This document shows, in pieces, positions 44,530-54,698 of a stretch of DNA of 64,000 bases. Under the pieces are notes generated by a model that searched no databases, was not told the origin of the DNA, and was given only the letters and a program-made list of their open reading frames with translations. Position numbers and translations under genes: made by a program. Origin of the DNA: Lachnospiraceae bacterium (lineage in GTDB: Bacteria; Bacillota; Clostridia; Lachnospirales; Lachnospiraceae); the NCBI GenBank assembly GCA_900766925.1, contig CAAFXG010000316.1, forward strand, positions 4,974 to 68,973. The letters are read 5' to 3'. Position 1 is the stretch's first letter. The number at the start of each line of letters is the position of its first letter.

Positions 44530-46596
44530 ATGATTCATTTACTCGACAAAGCTACAATAGATAAAATTGCAGCCGGTGAGGTTATTGAGAGACCCTCATC
44601 TGTGGTTAAGGAGCTTCTCGAAAATTCAATAGACGCAGGCTCCACATCGATTACTGTTGAAATTAAGGATGGTGGCATGTCCTTCATACGTGTGACCGAT
44701 AATGGCTGTGGAATATCTAAGGAAGAAGTAAGAACTGCATATATGCGTCATGCAACCAGTAAGATAGAGACTGCAGACGACCTTGCAGGTATAGTTTCCC
44801 TTGGATTCAGGGGTGAAGCCCTTTCCACGATTGCAGCCGTTGCACAAACAGAAATGATTACCAAAACCGACGATTCACTAACAGGTGTTAAATATGTTAT
44901 ATACGGCGGAGAGGAGGTTGAATTTTGTGATGTAGGTGTACCTGACGGCACAACAATAGTTGTAAGGAACCTGTTTTTCAATACCCCCGCACGTAAAAAA
45001 TTTCTTAAAACACCAATGACGGAGGGCTCCTATATAAACGATTTGGTACTGCATCTTGCATTATCACACCCGGATATATCATTTAAGCTTATAGTAAATG
45101 GTACCAGCAAGCTTGACACATCAGGAAACGGCAATGTAAAAGACACTATTTATCAGCTTTTCGGACGTGATATAACCTCTAATCTTATTCCTATTGAATG
45201 TCAGGAGGGAGATATCATAATAAATGGTTTTATTGGTAAACCATTTATTTCACGTGGCAACAGAGGGCTTGAAAATTACTTTATCAACAACAGGTATATT
45301 AAGAGCAGCATAATAAACAGGGCAATTGAGGAAGGCTATAAAACCTTTGTTATGCAGCATAAATTTCCGTTTACGGCACTGTATTTTGAGCTTCCGGCAG
45401 AAAAATGTGATGTAAATGTACATCCTACAAAAATGGAATTCAAATATGACAATGAACGGATGCTGTTTGAGGTCATAACCAAGACGGTCCGTGAAGCATT
45501 AACACATAAGGAAATAATTCCTAAGGAAAATACTGATACCAGAAAAGAACGGCTTGAACAGCTTAAGGAAGAAGCAGCAGCCAAAAAAACAATGTCAAAA
45601 CCTGCAGAGCCATACGAAAGTGTAAGACGTCAGAACGAATCAAGGATGACTCCACAGGCTAATGTCCGTGCCGGAAAATACAGTCCGACCTATAAGATAT
45701 TAGAAGCGCTTAAAAAGGCTGAGGAATCTGAAGCAACTTCCAGACCGGAGAATAAGGCAGTTAATAATGCTGCATTAAATTTGCTTAACGATGACGGAGT
45801 AAAATATACATCCGAACGAGATAATATTCTTCCGAAGGAAAATACTTCTATTGAGATATCTGCCAATGAAACTCCGTTTCAGTCCAAGAATCCGGCTGTT
45901 TCTGCATATACCCGTATGCAGACAAACAAAGACATTCTTAAGGATGATAACAAATTTCGTGAAGTAATGGGACATCAGGCCTCCTTATTTGATGATGACT
46001 TTCTTACCGAAAAAGCCCGTAAGAAGCACAGGGTAATAGGTCAGTTATTTAATACCTACTGGCTCATCGAATACGAAAAGAATCTGTATATTATGGATCA
46101 GCATGCGGCTCACGAAAAAGTAAACTACGAACGTATGCTCAAAAATTTCAACGAAAAACAGATTTATTCACAGCAGCTCATGCCTCCTATGGTTGTAACG
46201 GTATCATACATAGAGAGACAGGCAATTCTGGATAATTTTGATTTGTTCATGAAAATTGGCTATGACATTGAAGAATTTGGGGGAAACGAATTTAAAATTA
46301 ATGCTGTTCCGAGCAATTTATTTGATGTCCATGGAAGAGAAATGTTTCTTGAATTTGTAAGTTCGCTCATAAATAATACAGGCTTCATGTCCAATGATAT
46401 TTTCATAAAAAAGCTATCTACAATGGCATGTAAGGCTGCAATTAAGGGAAATATGAGTATTACTTCCAAGGAGGCAGATGCCTTGATAGACGAGCTGTTA
46501 CAGCTTGATAATCCATACACCTGTCCTCACGGCAGACCGACAATTATTTCAATAAGCGAGGACGAGCTTGAGAAGAAATTCAAGAGAATAATATAG
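44530..46596 (+). CDS. mutL: DNA mismatch repair protein MutL, endonuclease type
   Basis: 688 aa. N-terminal GHKL ATPase (IAAGEVIERPSSVVKELLENS, DNGCGI, GFRGEALS), a charged linker (about 340-500) and the C-terminal dimerisation domain. The motif DQHA-x2-E-x4-E starts at D523, so it should be the nicking type of MutL found in bacteria without MutH. CPHGRPT near the end is the second metal-binding motif. Confidence 0.97.
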   Translation: MIHLLDKATIDKIAAGEVIERPSSVVKELLENSIDAGSTSITVEIKDGGMSFIRVTDNGCGISKEEVRTAYMRHATSKIETADDLAGIVSLGFRGEALSTIAAVAQTEMITKTDDSLTGVKYVIYGGEEVEFCDVGVPDGTTIVVRNLFFNTPARKKFLKTPMTEGSYINDLVLHLALSHPDISFKLIVNGTSKLDTSGNGNVKDTIYQLFGRDITSNLIPIECQEGDIIINGFIGKPFISRGNRGLENYFINNRYIKSSIINRAIEEGYKTFVMQHKFPFTALYFELPAEKCDVNVHPTKMEFKYDNERMLFEVITKTVREALTHKEIIPKENTDTRKERLEQLKEEAAAKKTMSKPAEPYESVRRQNESRMTPQANVRAGKYSPTYKILEALKKAEESEATSRPENKAVNNAALNLLNDDGVKYTSERDNILPKENTSIEISANETPFQSKNPAVSAYTRMQTNKDILKDDNKFREVMGHQASLFDDDFLTEKARKKHRVIGQLFNTYWLIEYEKNLYIMDQHAAHEKVNYERMLKNFNEKQIYSQQLMPPMVVTVSYIERQAILDNFDLFMKIGYDIEEFGGNEFKINAVPSNLFDVHGREMFLEFVSSLINNTGFMSNDIFIKKLSTMACKAAIKGNMSITSKEADALIDELLQLDNPYTCPHGRPTIISISEDELEKKFKRII

Positions 46597-46632
46597 GTTT
46601 TTACGGAAATATCAGATTAAAAGGGGCACAAT

Positions 46633-47598
46633 ATGCAGGCAAGTGATTCAAAGAAAAAATTAATAATACTCACAGGTCCCACCGCAGTAGGCAAAACAGA
46701 GCTTTCCATCATGCTTGCAAAGGCCTGCCATGGGGAAATTATTTCGGCAGATTCTATTCAGGTTTATAAGCATTTTGACATTGGCTCAGCCAAGGTAACC
46801 AGGGAAGAAATGCAGGGTGTTCCACATCATCTGATAGATATATTGAATCCTGAAGACAATTTCAGTGTTGCTGACTTTAAAGAAATGACACTTGAGGCAA
46901 TGGATAAGATTTATGCAAATGGTAATATACCTGTTATTACCGGTGGAACAGGCTTTTATATACAGGCTGTTCTAAATGATATAGATTTTACTAAGGTCGA
47001 AGACGATGGCTACAGAACATCACTTGAAGAGCTATATAAACAAAGAGGAGCGACTTACCTCTATCGCATGTTGGCAGAAATTGATCCTGAGTCGCTGGAT
47101 GTCATACACGAAAACAACGTAAAACGTGTAATACGAGCTCTTGAATATTACCACCAGACAGGTGAGAAAATATCAACACATAACGAACGTGAAAAGAAAA
47201 AGGCTACTTCATATAATTCCGCCTATTTCGTTCTAAACTGTAACAGAGCTCTTTTGTATGAGAGAATAGAAAAAAGAGTTGATATTATGCTTGAGCAGGG
47301 ACTTGTTGATGAGGTTAAACATCTTGTTGATACATACAAGCTTACAAGAAAGAACACCTCTTTGCAGGGAATCGGTTACAAGGAAATATTAGAATACCTT
47401 GATGGAAATATTACGCTTGATGAGGCAATATATATTCTTAAACGTGATACCAGACATTTTGCCAAAAGACAGCTCACTTGGTTTAAACGTGAGAAGGATG
47501 TAATCTGGGTAGATAAGGATAAATTGACAACAAAAGAAAAACAGCTCGAATTTATGCTGTCAGAGCTTAGCAGGAGGAATATTATAAATGAACGGTAA
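46633..47598 (+). CDS. miaA: tRNA dimethylallyltransferase MiaA
   Basis: 321 aa. P-loop GPTAVGKTE near the N-terminus, SADSIQVYKHFDIGSAK, and TGGTGFYIQA. Adds the dimethylallyl group to A37 of tRNAs reading U-starting codons, giving the substrate of MiaB. It overlaps the start of the next gene by 11 bp. Confidence 0.97.
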   Translation: MQASDSKKKLIILTGPTAVGKTELSIMLAKACHGEIISADSIQVYKHFDIGSAKVTREEMQGVPHHLIDILNPEDNFSVADFKEMTLEAMDKIYANGNIPVITGGTGFYIQAVLNDIDFTKVEDDGYRTSLEELYKQRGATYLYRMLAEIDPESLDVIHENNVKRVIRALEYYHQTGEKISTHNEREKKKATSYNSAYFVLNCNRALLYERIEKRVDIMLEQGLVDEVKHLVDTYKLTRKNTSLQGIGYKEILEYLDGNITLDEAIYILKRDTRHFAKRQLTWFKREKDVIWVDKDKLTTKEKQLEFMLSELSRRNIINER

Positions 47599-48880
47599 AG
47601 ATACATTAAAACAATACTATATTGATTTAGGTATTGATGAAAAGGTATACGATTTTTGTGCTGATATAGAAGAAACCTTAAGAGACAGGTTTGCAGATAT
47701 TGATAAAATTGCTGAGCAAAATCAGGTAAAAGTTCTTAAGGCCATGCAGGAGGCTAATTTCTCAGAAGCACACATGAATGGAACAACCGGGTATGGATAT
47801 AATGACTCCGGAAGAGAAGCAATAGAAGAAATATATGCAAAGGTATTTAGAACAGAGGATGCATTAGTAAGGCAACAGATTACCTGTGGTACTCATGCAC
47901 TCACAATAGCCTTAGCCGGTAATCTTCGTCCGGGTGACGAAATTCTTTCACCGGTCGGCAAGGTCTATGATACGCTTGAGGGTGTTATAGGTGTAAGAGA
48001 GTCCAAAGGCTCACTTGCCGAATTTGGTATTACCTTTAAACAGGTTGATTTACTTCCAAATGGTGAATTTGATTATGATAACATTAAAAAGAACATAAAT
48101 GAACATACTAAGCTCATAGAAATTCAACGTTCAAAAGGCTATGATGTAAGACCCACCTTATCAGTAGCAAAGATTGGGCAGGTTATTAAATTTATCAAAA
48201 CAATTAAACCTGATGTTATCTGTATGGTTGATAATTGTTATGGAGAGTTTGTAGATATAATAGAACCTTCTGAGGTTGGAGCTGACATGGTTGTCGGTTC
48301 ACTTATTAAAAATCCGGGCGGTGGCTTAGCCCCAATCGGAGGATATATTTGCGGTACAAAGGAATGTATTGAAAACTGCGCATACAGACTTACAAGTCCG
48401 GGACTTGGCAAAGAGGTAGGTGCATCACTTAATGTTACCAGAAGCTTCGCACAGGGCTTATTCCTTGCTCCGACGGTAACTGCAGCCGCACTTAAGGGTG
48501 CCATCTTTGCAGCAAATGTCTACGAAAAGCTAGGCTTTAAAACAGTTCCTGACTCAACTGAGGAACGACATGATATTATACAGGCAGTGGAATTTGGCAA
48601 ACCTGAACTGATACGGGCATTTTGCGAAGGAATACAGGCTGCGGCACCGGTTGACAGCTATGTTACTCCTATTCCCTGGGATATGCCCGGATATGACAGT
48701 CAGGTTATTATGGCAGCCGGAGCGTTTGTATCCGGTGCATCAATTGAATTATCTGCAGATGCGCCAATGAAGGAGCCGTATGCAGTATATTTTCAGGGGG
48801 GCCTTACCTATCCACATGCAAAGTTCGGTATAATGATGTCCTTACAGAAAATTGTAGAAAAAGGTCTTATAGTATGGTAG
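47588..48880 (+). CDS. PLP-dependent methionine gamma-lyase-like protein (YnbB/aluminium resistance family)
   Basis: 430 aa. Fold type I PLP enzyme of the family once named aluminium resistance protein. PLP-binding signs: ITCGTHALTIALAG, VDNCYGEF and the Schiff-base Lys in GSLIKNPGGG. In Bacillus the homologue ynbB also lies near miaA. Substrate not proven; gamma-lyase activity on sulfur amino acids is inferred from the family. Confidence 0.9.
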   Translation: MNGKDTLKQYYIDLGIDEKVYDFCADIEETLRDRFADIDKIAEQNQVKVLKAMQEANFSEAHMNGTTGYGYNDSGREAIEEIYAKVFRTEDALVRQQITCGTHALTIALAGNLRPGDEILSPVGKVYDTLEGVIGVRESKGSLAEFGITFKQVDLLPNGEFDYDNIKKNINEHTKLIEIQRSKGYDVRPTLSVAKIGQVIKFIKTIKPDVICMVDNCYGEFVDIIEPSEVGADMVVGSLIKNPGGGLAPIGGYICGTKECIENCAYRLTSPGLGKEVGASLNVTRSFAQGLFLAPTVTAAALKGAIFAANVYEKLGFKTVPDSTEERHDIIQAVEFGKPELIRAFCEGIQAAAPVDSYVTPIPWDMPGYDSQVIMAAGAFVSGASIELSADAPMKEPYAVYFQGGLTYPHAKFGIMMSLQKIVEKGLIVW

Positions 48881-48926
48881 ACTATAATTTATGCGTGGTA
48901 AGTCAAACCATAACGGAGGAGAAATA

Positions 48927-49187
48927 ATGGCAAAATCAGTAGATAAAAGCGGTTGGACACTATTAGTAATTTTACTTTGCGGAATTGTTTTAGGTGGTTT
49001 CCTTGGATATCTGTGCCGTAATGTAAGTGGATTATCATGGTTGTCATATGGTCAGACCTTTGGTTTGTCAGAGCCGTTGGTTCTTGACCTTGGTATACTT
49101 GTCTTAACCTTTGGGTTTACAATTTCAATAAATATTGCCAGTATTATCGGTATAGTTATTGGAATTATACTCTACAAAAAACTATAA
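48927..49187 (+). CDS. DUF4321 small membrane protein
   Basis: 86 aa. The ATG at 48927 has GGAGGAG before it; a frame-open stretch upstream adds 12 residues without a ribosome site. Two membrane helices (about 10-30 and 53-82) around a loop with LSWLSYGQTFGLSEPLVLDLGI, matching DUF4321. Function unknown; the family is usual in clostridia near cell-shape genes, as here. Confidence 0.8.
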   Translation: MAKSVDKSGWTLLVILLCGIVLGGFLGYLCRNVSGLSWLSYGQTFGLSEPLVLDLGILVLTFGFTISINIASIIGIVIGIILYKKL

Positions 49188-49230
49188 ACGGATGTTTCCT
49201 TTTGCACCCGGAGAGGTGGAAGGAGACTAA

Positions 49231-49923
49231 ATGAATAATTTGATTAAGGATATTGCGGTGTGTGAAAGACCATACGAAAAGGCAATATCAAATGGTGTGT
49301 CTACACTAAGTGATGCGGAGCTTTTAGCGGTGATTTTAAGGACCGGAACCAGAGACTCAAGCTCAATTGATTTGGCTAACCGCATTTTAAATGCCCATTT
49401 TTTTCATAAAGGGCTGATTGGTCTGCAGTATATCAGAAGAGAAGAGCTGCTTAAAATCAAAGGCATTGGAAATACGAAAGCAACCCAGCTTCTTGCAATA
49501 TCGGAGCTGGCTAATCGTATGAACCAAACTCGTCTAAAAATGGATATATCATTTAACAATCCTGAAACAATTGTGGCGTATTATATGGAGAAATGCAAAT
49601 ATCTTACAAAAGAAAATACATTTCTTATGATGTTTTCCAATACAAATATGCTTATTAAAGATATACGATTATCTGAAGGTACTGTTAATCAGGCATTACT
49701 TTCGCCAAGGGATATTTTTATAGAAGCACTTAAATGTGAAGCGGTCTATATAATACTTGTACATAATCATCCATCAGGTTTGCCTGAACCAAGCAATGCA
49801 GATAAGGAAGTTACAATCAAGGTGGCTTCAGCAGGCTATTTACTTGATATACAACTAATCGACCACATAATAATTGGTAATCAAAGCTATGTCAGCATGC
49901 GTGAAAGAGGAATAATACAATGA
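49231..49923 (+). CDS. radC: RadC family JAB-domain protein
   Basis: 230 aa. N-terminal helix-hairpin-helix part (DAELLAVILRTGT, IKGIGNTKATQL) and C-terminal MPN/JAB domain with HNHPSG and a following S-x2-D. The old DNA-repair link is doubtful. GGAAGGAG precedes the ATG, and its stop overlaps mreC by 4 bp. Confidence 0.93.
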   Translation: MNNLIKDIAVCERPYEKAISNGVSTLSDAELLAVILRTGTRDSSSIDLANRILNAHFFHKGLIGLQYIRREELLKIKGIGNTKATQLLAISELANRMNQTRLKMDISFNNPETIVAYYMEKCKYLTKENTFLMMFSNTNMLIKDIRLSEGTVNQALLSPRDIFIEALKCEAVYIILVHNHPSGLPEPSNADKEVTIKVASAGYLLDIQLIDHIIIGNQSYVSMRERGIIQ

Positions 49924-50768
49924 AATTTGATAAGAGAAGAGACATACATCCAAAATATCTTTTATTGGCACTAACAATAATTTGTGTCATTTTTTTAGTG
50001 TTCTCTTATTTTGCGGGAGATAAAATTGCTGTTCTCAAAAATCATACGGTTAAAATCATAACACCTATCCAGCAGGGAATAAATGAAATTGGTATATGGA
50101 CAGACTCCAAACTCAAGAACCTCAAAGAAATTGAGAAATTGAATGCCGAAAATGCTGAACTAAAAAATCAGATTTCAGAATACAAAGCTGAAATAACCAA
50201 TTATCAAAACAAGCTTTTGGAGCTTTCAAATCTTCAGGCATTATACAAGCTTGATGAGCAATATCCTGACTATAATAAAACTGCCGCAAATGTATTTGCC
50301 AAGGATGCCTCATCATGGTTTTCAATATTCTATATTGACAAGGGACGAAATGACGAGATATATGTCGGAGCCAATGTATTGTGTGGTGACGGCTTAGCAG
50401 GTATAGTAACAGAATGCTATGATGACTATTCAAAGGTACGTGCAGTTATTGATGACAGCTCTAATATAAGCGCCAGAGTTATGCCTGCAAATGCACTTTG
50501 TACGGTTGAGGGTAACTTAAGTCAGTTTGATAACGGATATATGACTGTCAAAAATATAGATAAGGATGCGAAGGTATCGGTTGGTGACAAGGTGGTTACC
50601 TCAACGATTTCAGAACGTTTCCATCCGGGTATAACGATTGGATATGTCTCCGAAATATCAATGGATTCAAATAACCTTACAATGACTGCATATATAACAC
50701 CTGCAGTTAATTTTGACAATATTTCCAATGTGCTTATAATCACCGACCAGAAACAGATTGTAAATTAA
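49920..50768 (+). CDS. mreC: Rod shape-determining protein MreC
   Basis: 282 aa. Membrane helix at about 15-35, coiled coil (about 65-105, KEIEKLNAENAELKNQISEY), then the beta-barrel domain (GLAGIVTECYDDYSKVRAVID). Organises the elongation complex outside the membrane. The usual mreB upstream is missing; radC comes directly before with an ATGA overlap. Confidence 0.93.
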   Translation: MKFDKRRDIHPKYLLLALTIICVIFLVFSYFAGDKIAVLKNHTVKIITPIQQGINEIGIWTDSKLKNLKEIEKLNAENAELKNQISEYKAEITNYQNKLLELSNLQALYKLDEQYPDYNKTAANVFAKDASSWFSIFYIDKGRNDEIYVGANVLCGDGLAGIVTECYDDYSKVRAVIDDSSNISARVMPANALCTVEGNLSQFDNGYMTVKNIDKDAKVSVGDKVVTSTISERFHPGITIGYVSEISMDSNNLTMTAYITPAVNFDNISNVLIITDQKQIVN

Positions 50769-50783
50769 CAAAGGCGGCATAAT

Positions 50784-51296
50784 ATGAGAAGAATATTAAC
50801 ACTTTCAATTCTTATAATTTTGAATTTCACATTGCAGTCAACTGTATTTGGTTTTCATGATATTGACAGTATTACTCCGAATTTACTTTTGATTTTAACT
50901 ATGTCATTCGGATTAATGCGTGGAAGACGTGAAGGTATGCTTGTAGGCTTTTTCAGCGGTTTTCTTTTGGATATCTTTTTTTCCAGCATACTGGGACCAT
51001 ATATGCTGGTTTATATGTTTATTGGATATATAAACGGTTTTTTTCACAAGAATTATATGGTAGAAGATGTAATGCTTCCTCTTATCGTAATAATTGTTGA
51101 TGAGTTTGCTTTTAACACTGTAATATATATAATTTGCTTTTTGCTACAAAATCATTTGAATTATACGGATTATTTAAGAAGTATCATATTACCGGAAATG
51201 CTTTGCACCGCATTACTTACAATAATAATCTATAAAGTATACGTAGTTATTAACAGATACCTCAAGCTTAAGGTTGAAGGGAAGGAAAATAAATGA
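50784..51296 (+). CDS. mreD: Rod shape-determining protein MreD
   Basis: 170 aa, five or six membrane helices, with the MreD-like core PNLLLILTMSFGLMRGRREGMLVGFFSGFLLD (only part of this is conserved). Member of the elongasome. It ends in an ATGA overlap with the PBP2 gene, so the two are translationally coupled. Confidence 0.9.
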   Translation: MRRILTLSILIILNFTLQSTVFGFHDIDSITPNLLLILTMSFGLMRGRREGMLVGFFSGFLLDIFFSSILGPYMLVYMFIGYINGFFHKNYMVEDVMLPLIVIIVDEFAFNTVIYIICFLLQNHLNYTDYLRSIILPEMLCTALLTIIIYKVYVVINRYLKLKVEGKENK

Positions 51297-54139
51297 TTCG
51301 GGAAATACTTGATTCAATCAAAGAAATAATACTCGATTATGTCAGACACAGGCTTTTCCCAATTACTCTTATTGTAATTGCATTATTTTGTGTACTGGTA
51401 AACAGACTTTTCCAGCTTCAGATTGTTGAGGGAAAAGAGCATATGGAAAATTTTATATACAAATCAGAAAAAACTCTTACTATTGAGTCTGTCAGAGGCA
51501 ATATCTATGACAAAAATGGCAAGCTTCTTGCTTACAATGAATTATCATACTCTGTAGTATATAGTAATGATACAAGAATCTCCGCAAGGGCAAAGGAGCT
51601 TGGGTTATCTGAAAACAGGCTCAAAAACTCTATTTTATCAAGAACAATAAATATACTTGAAGAGCATGGTGATACACTGTATGTGGATTTTCCTATTACC
51701 TTAACTCCGGGTGGAGAATATAAATATACAATTTCTGAAAATCAGCTTAAGACCTTCTTACAAAATGTGTATTCTGTTACAGATTTTGATAAGCTTTCAG
51801 ATGAGAAGAAAAATTCAACTGCAGAGGATATAATAACATATTTATCAGGGAGTAAAATGTTTGATTTATCAGATGAATACAACAGGGAAGAAGCCTTAAA
51901 AATTATCTCCTGCAGATATAAGCTGTGGCTGAACAGATATCAGCAATATGTGCCTGTCACCATAGCCTATGATATAAGTGAGGAAAGCAATGCCGCAATC
52001 ACAGAGTTTTCTGATGAATTAATCGGAATGTCAGTATGCGTAAAATCACTCAGAAAATACAATGATGCTGTTTATTTTGCTCATATAATAGGATATGTTG
52101 GGGCTATTTCCGGTGATGAAATGGAAAAATACAATCTTACCCTTTCTGAGAACGAGCAATATAAGGGCGAGGAAATGGTTGGTAAGACAGGAATTGAGCA
52201 ATATTGTGAAAGCGAGCTTCGCGGAAGCAGTGGTTCTGAGACAATGTATGTCGATAATCTGGGTAAGGTTATTGAAACAGTTGAAACAACCCCTGCAACG
52301 GCAGGAAATGATGTCTATCTTACGATAGATGCCGACCTGCAAAAATATTGTTACAACATGCTTGAAAAGGAAATTGCATCTATTATTCTTGCAAATCTTA
52401 CAAGTGTTTTATATGTTGAGCCTGAAGAAAATGCACCGATACCTATTTCGGATGTTTATTTTGGTCTGTTTAATAATAATTATTTATCAATTGAAGCCAT
52501 GAGTGAGCCTGATGCATCTGAGCTTGAGAGATCAATTTACTCATTATTTACCTCAAAAAAAGCTAACACTCTGGAAAAGCTTAATGACATTCTTACCAAA
52601 AGCTACACACCATTATCAGGCTTAAACAGGGAATATCAGGAATACATGGAATATATCTGTGAGGCATTGAGCAAAAACGGTATATATGATTCCGGTTCAA
52701 TTCCTAAGGACGGCAAGGAATTTATAGCATATACTAACGATGAGACATCCCTTGCTGAATATCTTAAATATGCAATAAGTATAGAGGCAATTGATATATC
52801 TGAAATTGATATAGACAGCTCATATTATGACAACGATGAAACCTATACGCTATTATGCGATTATATTATAAAATATCTTGATTCGGATACTGAATTCGAC
52901 AAACAAATAACCAAAAATATGATACAATCCGGTGAAATAACAGGTGCAAACATTGTAAATCTGATATATTTACAGGGATTATTGGATGAAGACGGGGATA
53001 AAGAATTTGCAGAGTACAACAACGGACAATATGGACCATACGAGTTCATGCGCAAAAAAATTGAGAATCTTGATATAACTCCTGCAATGCTTGCCATAGA
53101 ACCCTGCTCAGGTTCGGTTGTGATAACCGACGTAAATACCGGAGATGTCTTGGCAATGGTTACCTATCCAAGCTATGATAATAACTACTTAACAAATGAA
53201 GTTAATTCAAAGTATTACAATACACTTCTGGCTGATAAGACTACACCTTTATACAATCGTGCTGCTCAACAAAAGACTGCGCCCGGTTCAACCTATAAAC
53301 CACTTTCAGCTATTGCCGGTTTAACGGAAGGTGTTATTGATACTTCAACCTATATAGCCTGCCTTGGAGAATTTGATAAGGTTGAGCCGCCACCAAGATG
53401 CTGGTCATATCCTGTTGGACATGGTGCCTTAAATGTACAGGGTGGTATCAAAAACTCATGTAACATTTTCTTCTATCAGGTTGGATATAGTCTGGCTAAA
53501 ACAGAAGATGGCAAATATAGTGACTCATATGGTTTGGAAAGACTGAACAAATATGCTAATTTATTTGGACTAAATGATTTGTCCGGAATTGAGTTACCTG
53601 AAATTACTCCTACAGTGTCAGATAATGATATTGTTCGAAGTGCAATAGGACAGGGCAAGAATTCATATGCACCTATTCAGATTTCACGATATATAACAAC
53701 AGTTGCTAATTCAGGTACATGCTTTGATTTGACACTTATTGATAAAGTAACTGACTATGAGGGTAACCTTCTCAAAGATAACGAAGCTAATGTCAGAAAC
53801 AAAATCAATGAAGTTACTGCAGGCACCTGGGACGTTGTACATGCAGGAATGCGAGATGTTGTAACAGGTGTGGGCAAGGATGACCTGATTAATAAGGTTA
53901 ATGTAAATATTGCAGGAAAAACAGGTACAGCACAGGAAAGTGAAATAAAGCCTGACCATGCATTATTTGTTTCATATGCTCCATATGAGAATCCTGAGGT
54001 ATCTGTAACCTGTGTAATACAAAATGGTTATTCATCAGGAAATGCGAGGGAGCTTGCATCATTTATTTATGCGTATATGTATGATTCTGATAAGCTGGCT
54101 GATGCAAAAATGAAAGGCAATACCAGTGTATCAGATTAA
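51293..54139 (+). CDS. mrdA: Penicillin-binding protein 2 (elongasome transpeptidase), long form
   Basis: 948 aa, against 600-700 in most bacteria. Membrane helix at about 20-40, dimerisation domain (SVRGNIYDKNGKLLAYNE), then the transpeptidase: SxxK at S666 (PGSTYK), SxN at S722 (NSCN), KTG at K876. The extra length is an acidic insert of about 240 residues (about 360-600) inside the region before the active site. Long PBP2s of this sort seem common in Lachnospiraceae from memory. Works with RodA, encoded downstream at 55476. Confidence 0.93.
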   Translation: MIREILDSIKEIILDYVRHRLFPITLIVIALFCVLVNRLFQLQIVEGKEHMENFIYKSEKTLTIESVRGNIYDKNGKLLAYNELSYSVVYSNDTRISARAKELGLSENRLKNSILSRTINILEEHGDTLYVDFPITLTPGGEYKYTISENQLKTFLQNVYSVTDFDKLSDEKKNSTAEDIITYLSGSKMFDLSDEYNREEALKIISCRYKLWLNRYQQYVPVTIAYDISEESNAAITEFSDELIGMSVCVKSLRKYNDAVYFAHIIGYVGAISGDEMEKYNLTLSENEQYKGEEMVGKTGIEQYCESELRGSSGSETMYVDNLGKVIETVETTPATAGNDVYLTIDADLQKYCYNMLEKEIASIILANLTSVLYVEPEENAPIPISDVYFGLFNNNYLSIEAMSEPDASELERSIYSLFTSKKANTLEKLNDILTKSYTPLSGLNREYQEYMEYICEALSKNGIYDSGSIPKDGKEFIAYTNDETSLAEYLKYAISIEAIDISEIDIDSSYYDNDETYTLLCDYIIKYLDSDTEFDKQITKNMIQSGEITGANIVNLIYLQGLLDEDGDKEFAEYNNGQYGPYEFMRKKIENLDITPAMLAIEPCSGSVVITDVNTGDVLAMVTYPSYDNNYLTNEVNSKYYNTLLADKTTPLYNRAAQQKTAPGSTYKPLSAIAGLTEGVIDTSTYIACLGEFDKVEPPPRCWSYPVGHGALNVQGGIKNSCNIFFYQVGYSLAKTEDGKYSDSYGLERLNKYANLFGLNDLSGIELPEITPTVSDNDIVRSAIGQGKNSYAPIQISRYITTVANSGTCFDLTLIDKVTDYEGNLLKDNEANVRNKINEVTAGTWDVVHAGMRDVVTGVGKDDLINKVNVNIAGKTGTAQESEIKPDHALFVSYAPYENPEVSVTCVIQNGYSSGNARELASFIYAYMYDSDKLADAKMKGNTSVSD

Positions 54140-54191
54140 ATAAATTACAGGCGGGTTATTGACTGCTAAATTTAAAAAAAAGAGGTGAGAA

Positions 54192-54698
54192 ATGATAAGT
54201 CCCGTTATTATTAAAGGTAATAAAATGGGCATTAGGTTAATAATTCCCTCAGAAGCGGTTTTAGACGATGTTATCGCAGAGCTCAAAAGAAAGCTTCAGA
54301 AAACAGGGCATTATTACAGAAGCATTAAACCAATTTCAGTTACCTTTGGAGGAAAGTATTTAACAGAGGATGAAACAGATACAATAATAGATACTTTAAG
54401 AAATATAGGACTTAACATACAACCGAACAATACGCAAACAAAACAAAAGAAAGAATACACAAGAGATTTACTATCCGACAAAGATGGTCTGTTTTATGTT
54501 GGTAATTTAAAAGCAGGCCAGTCAATTGATGCCTCTGAAAGTATAATTATAGTCGGAGACATCGAACAGGGAGCATCAGTATTTTCTACAGGAAACATAA
54601 TTGTAACCGGCGCACTGAATGGATATGCAGAGGCCGGGTGCAAAGGCAGAAAGGATGCTTTTGTTTATAGTTTCATTAATGGGAGGAATAGTAAATGA
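54192..54698 (+). CDS. minC: Septum site-determining protein MinC (short)
   Basis: 168 aa, against about 220-230 usually. N-terminal domain (GIRLIIPSEAVLDDVIAEL) and the start of the C-terminal beta-helix (GNLKAGQSIDASESIIIVGDIEQGASV, GNIIVTGALNGYAEAGCKG). The MinD-contact motif RSGQ is KAGQ here. The beta-helix stops about 50 residues early, directly at the minD overlap, so no hidden frame continues it. Blocks FtsZ assembly away from midcell. Confidence 0.88.
   Translation: MISPVIIKGNKMGIRLIIPSEAVLDDVIAELKRKLQKTGHYYRSIKPISVTFGGKYLTEDETDTIIDTLRNIGLNIQPNNTQTKQKKEYTRDLLSDKDGLFYVGNLKAGQSIDASESIIIVGDIEQGASVFSTGNIIVTGALNGYAEAGCKGRKDAFVYSFINGRNSK

Noticed and set aside
54192..54698. Frameshift in minC causing its short length
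   Set aside because: minD begins in the 4-bp overlap with a good start, and no frame continues the missing beta-helix, so truncation by design is likelier.
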